DNA of 64,000 nt from Streptomyces sp. NBC_01754 (lineage in GTDB: Bacteria; Actinomycetota; Actinomycetes; Streptomycetales; Streptomycetaceae): contig NZ_CP109132.1 in the NCBI RefSeq assembly GCF_035918015.1, positions 3,782,001-3,846,000 on the forward strand. Reading direction: 5' to 3'. The notes below the pieces were generated by a model. The model ran no database searches and was not told where the DNA came from. It worked only from the letters and a program-made list of their open reading frames with translations. Below are positions 54,980-63,055 of the stretch, piece after piece. Positions within the stretch are counted from its first letter, which is position 1; every line of letters begins with the position of its first letter. Made by a program: the position numbers and the translations under genes.

Positions 54980-55915
54980 TCAGGCCCGGCCGTCCTGGAC
55001 ACGGGCCAGCCAGTCGGAGGCCTCGGCGAAATCCTTGTCCGATGTGCCGACGCGCAGCGGGCTCACCTCGTCGGGTGCCGTCCCCGCCCGCGGATAGGAA
55101 CCCAGGAACCGCACCTTCGGGCAGATCCGCTTCAGGCCCATCAGGGCCTCGCCGACCCGGCGGTCTGCGATATGGCCCTCCGCGTCCACCGCGAAGCAGT
55201 AGTTCCCGATGCCTTCCCCGGTGGGCCGCGACTGGATCAGCATGAGGTTGACCCCGCGCACCGCGAATTCCTGGAGCAGTTCGAGCAGGGCACCCGGGCG
55301 GTCGTCGCGGAGCCAGATGACGACGGAGGTCTTGTCCGCTCCCGTCGGCGCCGAGGGCCTGGCCGGACGGCCCACCAGCACGAAACGGGTCTGCGCGTTC
55401 TCCGCGTCGTGGATCTCCGTGACGAGCGGTTCCAGCCCGTACGTCGCGGCGGCGAACTCCCCGGCGAAAGCGGCGTCGAAGCGTCCCTCCTGGACCAGCC
55501 GGGCGCCGTCCGCGTTCGACGCGGAGGACTCCCACACCGCGTTCGGCAGATGGGCGGCCAGCCAGTTGCGCACCTGCGGCTGGGCCGCCGGGTGAGCCGT
55601 GACGGTCTTGACGTCGGACAGCGAGGTACCGGGCCGCACCAGCAGCGCGAAGGTGATGGAGAGCAGCACCTCGCGGTAGATCATCAGGGGCACGCCCGTG
55701 GTCAGCTCGTCGAGCGTCGCGTTGATCCCGCCCTCGACGGAGTTCTCGATGGGGACGAGCGCCGCCGCCGCCTCCCCGCCGCGCACCGCGTCCAGCGCGG
55801 CCGGGACGGAGACCATCGGGGCGAGCTCGCGGGTGGCAGCTTCCGGAAGCGTGCGGAGGGCCACCTCGGTGAAGGTGCCTTCGGGACCGAGATAGGCGTA
55901 GCGCGTGGCTGACAT
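54980..55915 (-). CDS. pheA: prephenate dehydratase
   Basis: 311 residues: a PDT domain (about 1-190, opening YAYLGPEGTFTEVALRTLP, with the catalytic TRF in QTRFVLVGR) and an ACT regulatory domain (about 200-280). It makes phenylpyruvate for phenylalanine synthesis. The ACT motif that senses Phe is usually ESRP; here it reads QSRPTGEG, which could alter feedback inhibition. It is the last gene before the DnaA-box gap. Confidence 0.95.
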   Translation of the reverse strand: MSATRYAYLGPEGTFTEVALRTLPEAATRELAPMVSVPAALDAVRGGEAAAALVPIENSVEGGINATLDELTTGVPLMIYREVLLSITFALLVRPGTSLSDVKTVTAHPAAQPQVRNWLAAHLPNAVWESSASNADGARLVQEGRFDAAFAGEFAAATYGLEPLVTEIHDAENAQTRFVLVGRPARPSAPTGADKTSVVIWLRDDRPGALLELLQEFAVRGVNLMLIQSRPTGEGIGNYCFAVDAEGHIADRRVGEALMGLKRICPKVRFLGSYPRAGTAPDEVSPLRVGTSDKDFAEASDWLARVQDGRA

Positions 55916-55972
55916 AGGGTCACCCTAATGGGCCGACGGGGGCGCGAAGGACCGTTGCCGTGTCCGCCCGGC

Positions 55973-57277
55973 TCAGCCTTCGAGCAGCCGCTGCCCCACG
56001 TACTCCCCGGGGGCGGTGCCCCCTGGAACGGCGAAGAGACCACTTGCCTCGTGCCGGATGAACGGGGAGAGGGCGTCCCCCCGGTCGAGCTTGCGCTGCA
56101 CCGGCACGAACCCTCTGAACGGATCGGCCTGCCAGCAGATGAACAGCAGTCCGGCATCCGGGGTGCCGTCGTCCGAGAGACCGTCGTGGTAGGAGAAGGG
56201 GCGCCGAAGCATGGCGGCGCCTCCGTTCTTCCCGGGGGAGGAGATCCGGGCATGGGCGTTGTCGGGAATCAGTAGCCTGCCGTCCGGTCCGGCCTTGTCC
56301 AGGTCCATCTCCGTCGTCTCGGTGCCGCCGCTCAGCGGCGAGCCGTCCGCCTTCCGCCGTCCGATGACCCGCTCCTGCCGGTCGACGCCGAGCTTCTCCC
56401 AGTCGTCTAGGAGCATCCTGATCCTCCGGACGACGGCGTACGAGCCGCCCTCCAGCCATGCGTGCGCGGCCTCGCCGGCCTGTACGAAGATCCGCTGCTC
56501 GAAGTCGCTCTCCTCCGGCTTCGGGTTGCCCGTCCCGTCGACCTGACCCATCAGGTTCCGCGCCGTCATCGGCCTGGCCGTGGCGCCGGGGGTCCGGTTG
56601 AAGCCGTTCATCTGCCAGCGGACCCGGGCCGTCGTCCCGGCCTCCTTCTGTACCGCGCGCAGAGCGTGGAACGCCACGAGGGCGTCGTCGGCGCCGATCT
56701 GCACCCAGAGATCACCGCCGGAGCGCTTGGCGTCGAGGTGGTCGGAGGAGAAGGCCGGCAGCGGATCGAGCCCGGCCGGGCGCCGGGCGACCAGATCCGT
56801 GCGGTCGAAGAAGGTGCGGCCGAACCCGAAGGTGACGGTCAGCGAGGACGGTCCGGCATCGAGCGCCACCCCGGTGTCGTCACCCGCGCCGCCGCCGGAG
56901 GGCCGGCCCGCCATCAGCCGTTCGGCCACGGCGGACCAACGGCGCATCAGGGCCGCGGCCTCCCTCCGGCCCGCCCCGGGAGCCAGATCGAAGGCGATCA
57001 GATGCCCGCGGGACTGAAGCGGAGTGAGGATCCCCGGTTGATGTTTCCCGTGAAACATCGCCTCGGTCGATCCGATGGTGGTCAGTGCCGCCGGCTCCTC
57101 GTCGCGGGTGGCCGCGTAGCCCCCGGCCCCGCCCGCCGCACCGAGCACCAGGCCGGCCGCACCGGCCGCCCCGGCGCCGCCGATCAGTCTCCGCCGGGAG
57201 ACACCGTCGCCGGTGCCCGGTGCGGTGCCGCCCTGCTTACCGGTCTCCCGAGGGCTGTTCGTCTGTTTCGTGCTCAC
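55973..57277 (-). CDS. dtpA: Tat-exported dye-decolorizing (DyP) peroxidase DtpA
   Basis: 434 residues. A twin-arginine signal SRRRLIGGAGAAG lies near 26-38. The DyP motif GXXDG is GQVDG near 245, and the proximal heme His lies in DNAHARISSP. In S. lividans the homologue DtpA supplies or protects copper-enzyme maturation (GlxA) and belongs to this locus. The GTG at 57277 starts VSTKQTNSPRETGKQ. It is followed by pheA and preceded by copCD with only 5 bp between. Confidence 0.93.
   Translation of the reverse strand: MSTKQTNSPRETGKQGGTAPGTGDGVSRRRLIGGAGAAGAAGLVLGAAGGAGGYAATRDEEPAALTTIGSTEAMFHGKHQPGILTPLQSRGHLIAFDLAPGAGRREAAALMRRWSAVAERLMAGRPSGGGAGDDTGVALDAGPSSLTVTFGFGRTFFDRTDLVARRPAGLDPLPAFSSDHLDAKRSGGDLWVQIGADDALVAFHALRAVQKEAGTTARVRWQMNGFNRTPGATARPMTARNLMGQVDGTGNPKPEESDFEQRIFVQAGEAAHAWLEGGSYAVVRRIRMLLDDWEKLGVDRQERVIGRRKADGSPLSGGTETTEMDLDKAGPDGRLLIPDNAHARISSPGKNGGAAMLRRPFSYHDGLSDDGTPDAGLLFICWQADPFRGFVPVQRKLDRGDALSPFIRHEASGLFAVPGGTAPGEYVGQRLLEG
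57043..57056. promoter_or_regulatory. one-mismatch parS-like site inside dtpA
   Basis: GTTTCCCGTGAAAC differs from the ParB site at one position. On the coding strand it encodes MFHGKH in dtpA, so it may be chance or a weak site constrained by codons. Confidence 0.4.
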
Positions 57278-57282
57278 CGTGG

Positions 57283-59280
57283 TCAGCCGATCTTCACGTT
57301 CTCGTCGATGGTGGTCTGGTCGATGTCCGACGTGCGGACGGTCACCGCGAGTTTCCAGTCGCCCGCCATCGGGATCTGTACGCCGCTTGCCGTCCAGTGT
57401 CCTGCGGCCAGGCGGTCGGGAACGACCGGCAGCGGGCCGATGTCCTTGGACTTCAGGGTGAAGGCGAGCTTCACCTCGGCGACGTCCATGGGGCCGTCCG
57501 GTCCGTCGATCCAGAGGTGTACGTCGTTGGCGCCCGTCCGGCCGGGTGTGATGCCGAGCCGGACGGTCCCCTTGCCGTTCACGCCGCCGGTGTCGAACGG
57601 CAGGCTCAGGTCGACTTCCCCGCCGGCCGCCGGCGCGGTCGCCGCCGTGGTGCTGCGGGCCGCCTCCTCCTGGGTCCGTCCCGGCTCGGTGGACGTCAGC
57701 ATCGTCGTGACCGCGAGCAGTACCACGGCGATGACGGTCTCCACCTGTACGGAGCGGCGCAGCCCGGTGCGCTCGGTATCGGCGTCGCGGGCGCGTTTCT
57801 GCCGGGTGGCCGTCAGGGCGGCCTGCTGGCGTGCCAGTTGGACCGCTCGCTCCGGGTCGGCGTCGGTGACTTCGGCGGTCCGGCCGGTGCCGGTGGTACC
57901 AGAGGCCTCCGGAGCGCCCGTACCCTGCGAGCCTTCCGTGTGTGCCGAGCCCTCCGTGCTGTCCGGGAGCTCCTTGCTCTCCGAGCCCCCAGACGTGCTC
58001 TCCTCCCGCTCGCCGCCCTCCGCCAGGCGCCCCGTCCACTGCCGCGAGAACCACGCGACCCCGAGGAGCAGTGCGATGAGTCCCACCTTCACGATCAGCA
58101 GTTGCCCGTACCGGGTGCCGGTCAGCGCGGACCAGGACCCCACCTGCCGCCAGGACTGGTAGAGGCCGGTCCCGGCGAGGACGACCACACTGCCGAACGC
58201 CACGCGGGAGAACCGCCGCACCGCCTCGGCCGTGATGTGCGGCGTCCGGTACAGGGCGACCAGCAGTGCGACGAGTCCGCCGAGCCAGGCGGCGACGGCG
58301 AGCAGGTGAGCCACGTCCACCGGCATCGCGATGCCCGGCTGGATGCCCGTCGAGGCGTGCTCGGAGAGCGCCCAGGTACCCGCGATGCCGACGGCGATCA
58401 CCACGCCGCCGACGGCCAGCCCGAAGGTCAGGTCCTGCTTCTCCTTCCCCTCCTCGCGCTTGGCGTACGCCCCGAAGAGCACGGCTACGAAGAGCGCGGA
58501 GGCTCCCAGGAGCAGCAGCCGGGACACCAGGGCGGCCCCCGGCTTGGTGTCGAGGGCGGCCTGGAGCCCGTCCAGGTCGAACGCGTCCGCCAGTTTCCCG
58601 GAGCCGGTGTAGGGGCTGCGCAGGAGCAGCATGACCAGGGTGGCGGCGGTGAGCGTGATCCAGCTGTGTACGACGAGACGCTGCAACGGCCGGGCTCCGG
58701 CCCCGCGCCGCCAGCAGACGAGGACGAAGGCCGATCCACCGGCGAGCAGGGTGAACCCGGCGTAGGCGGCGTAGCGGGCGATGTCGTAGAGGGTGCCGAC
58801 GAGACCGCTGCCGGCGCTGCTGGAGGGAAGCGTGACCGTGGTCTCCGAGGGCGCGCCGACGGAGAAGGTGAATGCCCCGGCGACCGGGTGGCTGTCCGCG
58901 GAGACGGCCTGCCAGGCGACGGTGTAGGTGCCGTCCGGCAGACCGCTGTCGAGGGCGACGCCGTACCGTACGGGGCCGCCGTCCGTCAGGTCGCGGGGTC
59001 CGCCGGTGTCGGCCCGTTCGCCGTCGGGGCCGAGGACCCTGATCGAGTCGCCGCCGACGGCGATCTCCTCGGAGAAGGTGAGGGTGACCTCTTTCGGGGC
59101 GGTGGCGACCACCGACCCGTCCTGCGGGTCGCTCCCGGTGAGTGCGGCGTGTGCGGACGCCGGGCTCGCGCCGGCCAGCACCAGGCCGAACAGCAGGCTG
59201 ATCAGCAGGGTGAGGAGCGCGGCCGCGGTGAGCGGCCGTCGTATCGGGGAGTGTCCGAAGTGCGGGGCGGTGGCCGTCAT
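57283..59280 (-). CDS. fused CopC-CopD copper transport protein
   Basis: 665 residues. A signal peptide ends ASPASA-H, making His44 the first residue of the mature CopC-like domain, the copper-binding N-terminal His of CopC proteins; SADSHPVAGAF supplies another likely ligand. Residues about 160-460 form the CopD membrane part (eight helices), and a Ser/Thr-rich stretch and extracytoplasmic C-terminal domain of about 130 residues follow. The protein probably brings copper across the membrane. It is between ecuC and dtpA. Confidence 0.9.
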   Translation of the reverse strand: MTATAPHFGHSPIRRPLTAAALLTLLISLLFGLVLAGASPASAHAALTGSDPQDGSVVATAPKEVTLTFSEEIAVGGDSIRVLGPDGERADTGGPRDLTDGGPVRYGVALDSGLPDGTYTVAWQAVSADSHPVAGAFTFSVGAPSETTVTLPSSSAGSGLVGTLYDIARYAAYAGFTLLAGGSAFVLVCWRRGAGARPLQRLVVHSWITLTAATLVMLLLRSPYTGSGKLADAFDLDGLQAALDTKPGAALVSRLLLLGASALFVAVLFGAYAKREEGKEKQDLTFGLAVGGVVIAVGIAGTWALSEHASTGIQPGIAMPVDVAHLLAVAAWLGGLVALLVALYRTPHITAEAVRRFSRVAFGSVVVLAGTGLYQSWRQVGSWSALTGTRYGQLLIVKVGLIALLLGVAWFSRQWTGRLAEGGEREESTSGGSESKELPDSTEGSAHTEGSQGTGAPEASGTTGTGRTAEVTDADPERAVQLARQQAALTATRQKRARDADTERTGLRRSVQVETVIAVVLLAVTTMLTSTEPGRTQEEAARSTTAATAPAAGGEVDLSLPFDTGGVNGKGTVRLGITPGRTGANDVHLWIDGPDGPMDVAEVKLAFTLKSKDIGPLPVVPDRLAAGHWTASGVQIPMAGDWKLAVTVRTSDIDQTTIDENVKIG

Positions 59281-59297
59281 GGGATGTCAGTACCTCA

Positions 59298-59738
59298 CTA
59301 CTTCTTCGGGTTGTAGGTGGTCTCCTTGACGGGCACGTCGACCGAGATCGCGCCCGCCTTCTCGAAGTGGAGCTTCACCGACACCGTGTCCCCCTCCCGG
59401 GGGCGCTTCTTGAGGTCGGCGAACATGATGTGGCCACCCCCTCGTTCGAGGTCGAGCTCACCGCCCGCGGGCACCTCGAAGGACGTGACCATCCGCATGG
59501 CCTGGTTCTTCGTCTCGTGGATGGTGACGTGGTCGGAGAGCGAGCTCGTCACCGAGGTGAGCCGGTCGGGGCCGCCGCTGTTCTTCACGACGAGGAAGCC
59601 GGCGGCCATGTCGCTCACGGGCTGCGGCATGAACGCGCCGGTGACCTCCAGTGCGGGCGCGTCGTCCGAGGAGCACCCCGTCACCGCCAGCCCGGTGGTG
59701 AGGGCCAGGGCGCCGAGGAGTGACGTGCGGCGGTTCAC
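59298..59738 (-). CDS. ecuC: PCu(A)C-type extracytoplasmic copper chaperone
   Basis: 146 residues, lipoprotein with lipobox LAVTGC (Cys22). The PCuAC copper ligands are in HETKNQAMRM and GGHIMFADL (His and Met pattern). Homologous to ECuC of S. lividans, which hands copper to Sco. The GTG start overlaps the sco stop (GTGA), so expression is coupled. Confidence 0.9.
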   Translation of the reverse strand: MNRRTSLLGALALTTGLAVTGCSSDDAPALEVTGAFMPQPVSDMAAGFLVVKNSGGPDRLTSVTSSLSDHVTIHETKNQAMRMVTSFEVPAGGELDLERGGGHIMFADLKKRPREGDTVSVKLHFEKAGAISVDVPVKETTYNPKK

Positions 59739-60394
59739 GGGTTCTTCCCCTCGATGAGCTTGGGGAGGTCCTTGGTGTAGTCGTCCGCCGTGGTGTCCTC
59801 GCTGTAGAGCACGTACCCCTGGTCGGTCTTCGGGGAGAAGGCGATGACCTGGGACCCGTGCATGGAGACGACGGTGCCGTCCTCCTCCTTCTTGGGGGCG
59901 TCGATTCCGATGCCGATCTGCCGTGCTCCCGCCTGGATGGCCGGGAAGTCGCCGGTGAGACCGGTGAAGTCGGGGTCCTGGGCCTTGAGCCAGCTGCCCA
60001 GGGACACGGGAGTGTCCCGCTCGGGGTCGGTCGTGACGAAGACGACCTGGAGCTTGTCCTGGTCGGCCGCGGGCAGGGCCCGCTTGGCGAGGGCGATGTT
60101 GCTCATGGTCAGCGGGCAGACGTCGGGGCAGTTGGTGTAGCCGAAGTAGATGAGCGTCGGCTTCCCCTTGGTCTTCTCCCGGAGGTCGAACTCCTTGCCG
60201 TGGGTGTCGGTGAGGACGAGGTCCGGCTTGGTGAAGGGCTGGTCGAGCACCGTCGCGGCCTTGGTCTTCGTCTCGGCGTACACGTCGGCGACCGATGAGT
60301 TCGCCGAGCTGTCGCCGTTGCTGCCGCAGGCGGACAGGGCCAGTGCGGCCGCGGCGGCGAACGCCGCGGCCGGCACCGTTTTCTTGTTGCGCAT
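59735..60394 (-). CDS. sco: SCO1/SenC-type copper chaperone
   Basis: 219 residues, lipoprotein with lipobox LALSAC (Cys23). The copper motif CPDVCP and the distant ligand His in VSMHGSQVI are intact, in a thioredoxin-like fold. In Streptomyces Sco loads the CuA site of cytochrome oxidase and is linked to development at low copper. It overlaps ecuC by 4 bp. Confidence 0.93.
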   Translation of the reverse strand: MRNKKTVPAAAFAAAAALALSACGSNGDSSANSSVADVYAETKTKAATVLDQPFTKPDLVLTDTHGKEFDLREKTKGKPTLIYFGYTNCPDVCPLTMSNIALAKRALPAADQDKLQVVFVTTDPERDTPVSLGSWLKAQDPDFTGLTGDFPAIQAGARQIGIGIDAPKKEEDGTVVSMHGSQVIAFSPKTDQGYVLYSEDTTADDYTKDLPKLIEGKNP

Positions 60395-60439
60395 GGAGAG
60401 CTGTTTCCTGGTCTGTGGTGCGGGTGGCGGAGCCGTGGG

Positions 60440-61174
60440 TCAGGCGTTGCGGCGACGGCCGGCCAGGACGCCGAACGCGACGCCCGCGATACCGATGACG
60501 ATGCCGACGACACCGAGGACGCGGGCCGTGTTGTCGCTGTCGCTCGACGAAGCGGTGTTCTCCGAGGACGCCGTGGTGTCCTTCGCGCGGTCCGGCTCGC
60601 TGCCCTTGGCGTCGTCGGCGGCACCGTGGGCGTCGGCCGAGGCGGCGGTCAGCTGGAGGACGGGAGCAGGGCTGTCGGGCTCTTCGCCCCCCTCGGCCGG
60701 CTCCTCGATCCAGCGGACGACCTCCTTGTTGCTGTACGTCTGAAGGGCCTTGAAGACCAGCTGGTCGGAGTCCTCGGGCAGCTGCCCGACCGAGAGCGGG
60801 AACTGCTGGAAGAAGCCCGGCTCGATGCCCTTGCCGTCCGCGGTCCAGGTGACCTTGGAGACGGCCTTGTCGATCTGCTTGCCGTGCACCTCGAGCGGCT
60901 TGGCCAGCTCGCTCTTGGTGACCTCGATCTTCCAGCCGGCGACCGGCTGCGGGCTGACGGAGGCCAGCGGGTGGTCGGTCGGGAAGTTCACCTCGACCTT
61001 GACGGTGGAGGCGTTGTCACGCTCGTTGGGGACCTTGAAGTTGACGGTGGCGTATCCGCCCTTGGCGGCCTCGCCCTGCGGCTGCACGCTGACGTGTGCG
61101 GCCGCGGGCCCGGCGAGCAGCAGGGCGGTGGACACGGCGAGGCCGCCGGCGAGGGCGATGCGGGAAACGTTCAT
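60440..61174 (-). CDS. YcnI-type (DUF1775) copper-binding membrane protein
   Basis: 244 residues. A signal peptide ends PAAA-H with His27 as the first mature residue, the copper ligand of YcnI, and VPNERDN gives the expected Glu. A Ser/Asp-rich linker and one C-terminal helix LGVVGIVIGIAGVAFG ending in RRRNA anchor it. It is the first gene of the sco-ecuC-copCD-dtpA cluster, with 45 bp before sco. Confidence 0.9.
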   Translation of the reverse strand: MNVSRIALAGGLAVSTALLLAGPAAAHVSVQPQGEAAKGGYATVNFKVPNERDNASTVKVEVNFPTDHPLASVSPQPVAGWKIEVTKSELAKPLEVHGKQIDKAVSKVTWTADGKGIEPGFFQQFPLSVGQLPEDSDQLVFKALQTYSNKEVVRWIEEPAEGGEEPDSPAPVLQLTAASADAHGAADDAKGSEPDRAKDTTASSENTASSSDSDNTARVLGVVGIVIGIAGVAFGVLAGRRRNA

Positions 61175-61275
61175 GACAGGGATCACTCCACAGTTCACGG
61201 AAGAAGGTGGCCCGGCGCGCGGGTGCGCGACGGATCGCGACCGCCTCCGCACCGGTGTCCGGCGGAGTGGCCGCG

Positions 61276-62109
61276 TCAGGCTGCGCGTACGTACACGGGC
61301 GGCGGCCCGCGCCTGATCACCAGATGCTGCAAGGGGTCCCCGGTCGCGGGCGCGGGGGCGTCCACCGCGGTACGCAGGGGGCGGCCCGGTCCGCGCGTCG
61401 GCCGCCCGGGAAGACCGGCGAGCAGTGCGCGCACCAGGGACATGGCCGCGCGCAGTGCCCGGAGGCGGGTACCGGCGGCGAGTTGCCGTCCACCGTGGGC
61501 CGAGAGCGCGGCCAGCCGGAAGAGCGCGATCTCGCCGCGGCGCAGCAGCCAGCCGGTGGCGAGCGCGGCGAGGAGGTGTCCCAGGAACATGGGCAGGCTC
61601 GGCAGCGGACCGGCCGTCGCGGCCATGACCGAAGGGCCCGCCGCCGCGGCGGCGTCGGGGGCGATGGCCGCCCCGGACGTCAGATGGGAGTAGCCCTGGG
61701 CCACGGCCCCCGGGTCGATGCCCGCGGTGGTGACGATGCGGTGTGCCTCACCGGCGCTCAGCTGCGCCGGTCCGGCGCCGCACACCAGGCTCGCGGCGAA
61801 CCGGATCAGTGAGTCGTCCGGGGACGGCGTCATGGTGCCCGGGTGCTGTCCGAGCCCGAACAGGGCGTGCAGGCCGAGCTGTCCGGTGGCCAGCGCCCCG
61901 GCGATGGAGACAAGGGAACGCTCACGCCCGGCGAGTACCGCGACGGCGGCGAAGACTCCGGCGAATCCGGCGGCCAGGGTCCAGCCGGGAACCCGGGCAC
62001 CCGCGGCGAGGCCATGTCCCGCCGCGGCCAGCGCGACGCAGACCGCGGTGAACACCGCGGTCCTCATGAGCCGCAGACCGGCTCCGGCGCGTGCGACAGG
62101 CATAGACAT
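61276..62109 (-). CDS. membrane protein of unknown function near copper genes
   Basis: 277 residues, five to six hydrophobic segments in the first 200 residues, then a basic Arg/Pro-rich tail. His and Met occur in LHALFGLGQHPGTM and FLGHLLAAL, possible metal ligands. I do not recognise the family. Same strand as, and 101 bp upstream of, ycnI, so it may lie in the copper operon. A start two codons later (62103) is equally possible. Confidence 0.7.
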   Translation of the reverse strand: MSMPVARAGAGLRLMRTAVFTAVCVALAAAGHGLAAGARVPGWTLAAGFAGVFAAVAVLAGRERSLVSIAGALATGQLGLHALFGLGQHPGTMTPSPDDSLIRFAASLVCGAGPAQLSAGEAHRIVTTAGIDPGAVAQGYSHLTSGAAIAPDAAAAAGPSVMAATAGPLPSLPMFLGHLLAALATGWLLRRGEIALFRLAALSAHGGRQLAAGTRLRALRAAMSLVRALLAGLPGRPTRGPGRPLRTAVDAPAPATGDPLQHLVIRRGPPPVYVRAA

Positions 62110-62413
62110 GGCCGGGACATCATCGCACTGCGACCCCCGCTCCCGTACAGCAGGTCCGGAAGGTCGCCATCTGTCCCCATCAGGGGGTGATCGGGGTGTT
62201 GGGTCCGTTCACCGGGCCCGCGCGACGTCCGGTCCGGACCGGACGCGGACGCGGGGCGGAGCGTCCGTACGACGCGGCCGGGGCCGGCCATACACCGGGA
62301 TACGGGGTACCCGCATCCGCCGAATGAGCGCAGTCACAGCGCTTTGGTGCTTATCGGGTGTCCGCCGCGGCAATACGTAACCGTATGTCGAGCCGCGGCC
62401 AGGAGGCTGGAGC
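62110..62413. other. 304-bp divergent intergenic region with a 20-bp palindrome
   Basis: CGTCCGGTCC-GGACCGGACG at 62226-62245 is a perfect 20-bp palindrome between two divergent genes, a candidate operator or regulatory hairpin. The remainder contains no gene that I can support. Confidence 0.5.
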
Positions 62414-63004
62414 ATGAGCATGTGGTGGTCACTCCATCTGCGGCGCGAAGCCGCGAGCGTTCCGCTCGCCCGTCGCTTCCTCCTCGGCACCATGGAGACG
62501 GCGGGGGTGGATCCGGACATCTCCTACGACCTGTCGGTCGCGCTCAGCGAGGCGTGTGCGAACGCCGTCGAGCACGGCGGCCGGCCGGGCGCGGGGAACA
62601 CCGATGAGGCCGGCCCGGGTCACGCCGCGGACGAGCGGTCCGGACGGGCCGGTGAGCAGTACCGGGTCACCGCTTATCTGGACGGCGAGAAATGCCGTAT
62701 CGAGGTCGCCGACTCGGGGCCCGGTTTCCCCGTCCGGCGCCCGCTTCGCACCGCCGCACATCCGTCGGCCGGCCGGCGGACGGACCCGCACCCGCAGGCC
62801 GGGTGCCCGTCCCCCGGCGGCGTGGCCCGCGCCGCCCTTCCCGGGGAACACCCCCCGGTCATGGCGGAGAGCGGCCGGGGGCTCTGCCTCATCGAGGAAC
62901 TCTCGGACCACGTCACCTTCGGGAACCGGCCGGGCCGGGGCGCCGTGGTGAGCTTCGACAAGGTGCTGAAGTGGCGCGAGGGCGCGCTGCTCATGGTGTC
63001 CTGA
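62414..63004 (+). CDS. GHKL-type ATP-binding protein (anti-sigma/RsbW-like)
   Basis: 196 residues, a stand-alone HATPase_c_2 domain: N box ALSEACANAVEH near 43-54, G1 box DSGPGF near 96-101, G2-like GRGLCLIEEL near 157-166. Between G1 and G2 is an extra Pro/His/Arg-rich insertion of about 40 residues, absent from ordinary RsbW proteins. Streptomyces have dozens of such proteins, which bind sigma factors or anti-anti-sigma partners; the partner here is not adjacent. GGAGGCTGGAGC precedes the ATG. Confidence 0.85.
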   Translation: MSMWWSLHLRREAASVPLARRFLLGTMETAGVDPDISYDLSVALSEACANAVEHGGRPGAGNTDEAGPGHAADERSGRAGEQYRVTAYLDGEKCRIEVADSGPGFPVRRPLRTAAHPSAGRRTDPHPQAGCPSPGGVARAALPGEHPPVMAESGRGLCLIEELSDHVTFGNRPGRGAVVSFDKVLKWREGALLMVS

Positions 63005-63019
63005 GCAGCGCGCCCTCAC

Positions 63020-63049
63020 GGGGCGGGCGGCGGCGCGGCCGTCCGCCCC
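63020..63049. terminator. terminator between the ATPase and pepP genes
   Basis: GGGGCGGGCGG (63020-63030) pairs with CCGTCCGCCCC (63039-63049), 11 bp with one G-T pair and an 8-base loop, between convergent genes. Confidence 0.8.
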
Positions 63050-63055
63050 ACCGGG

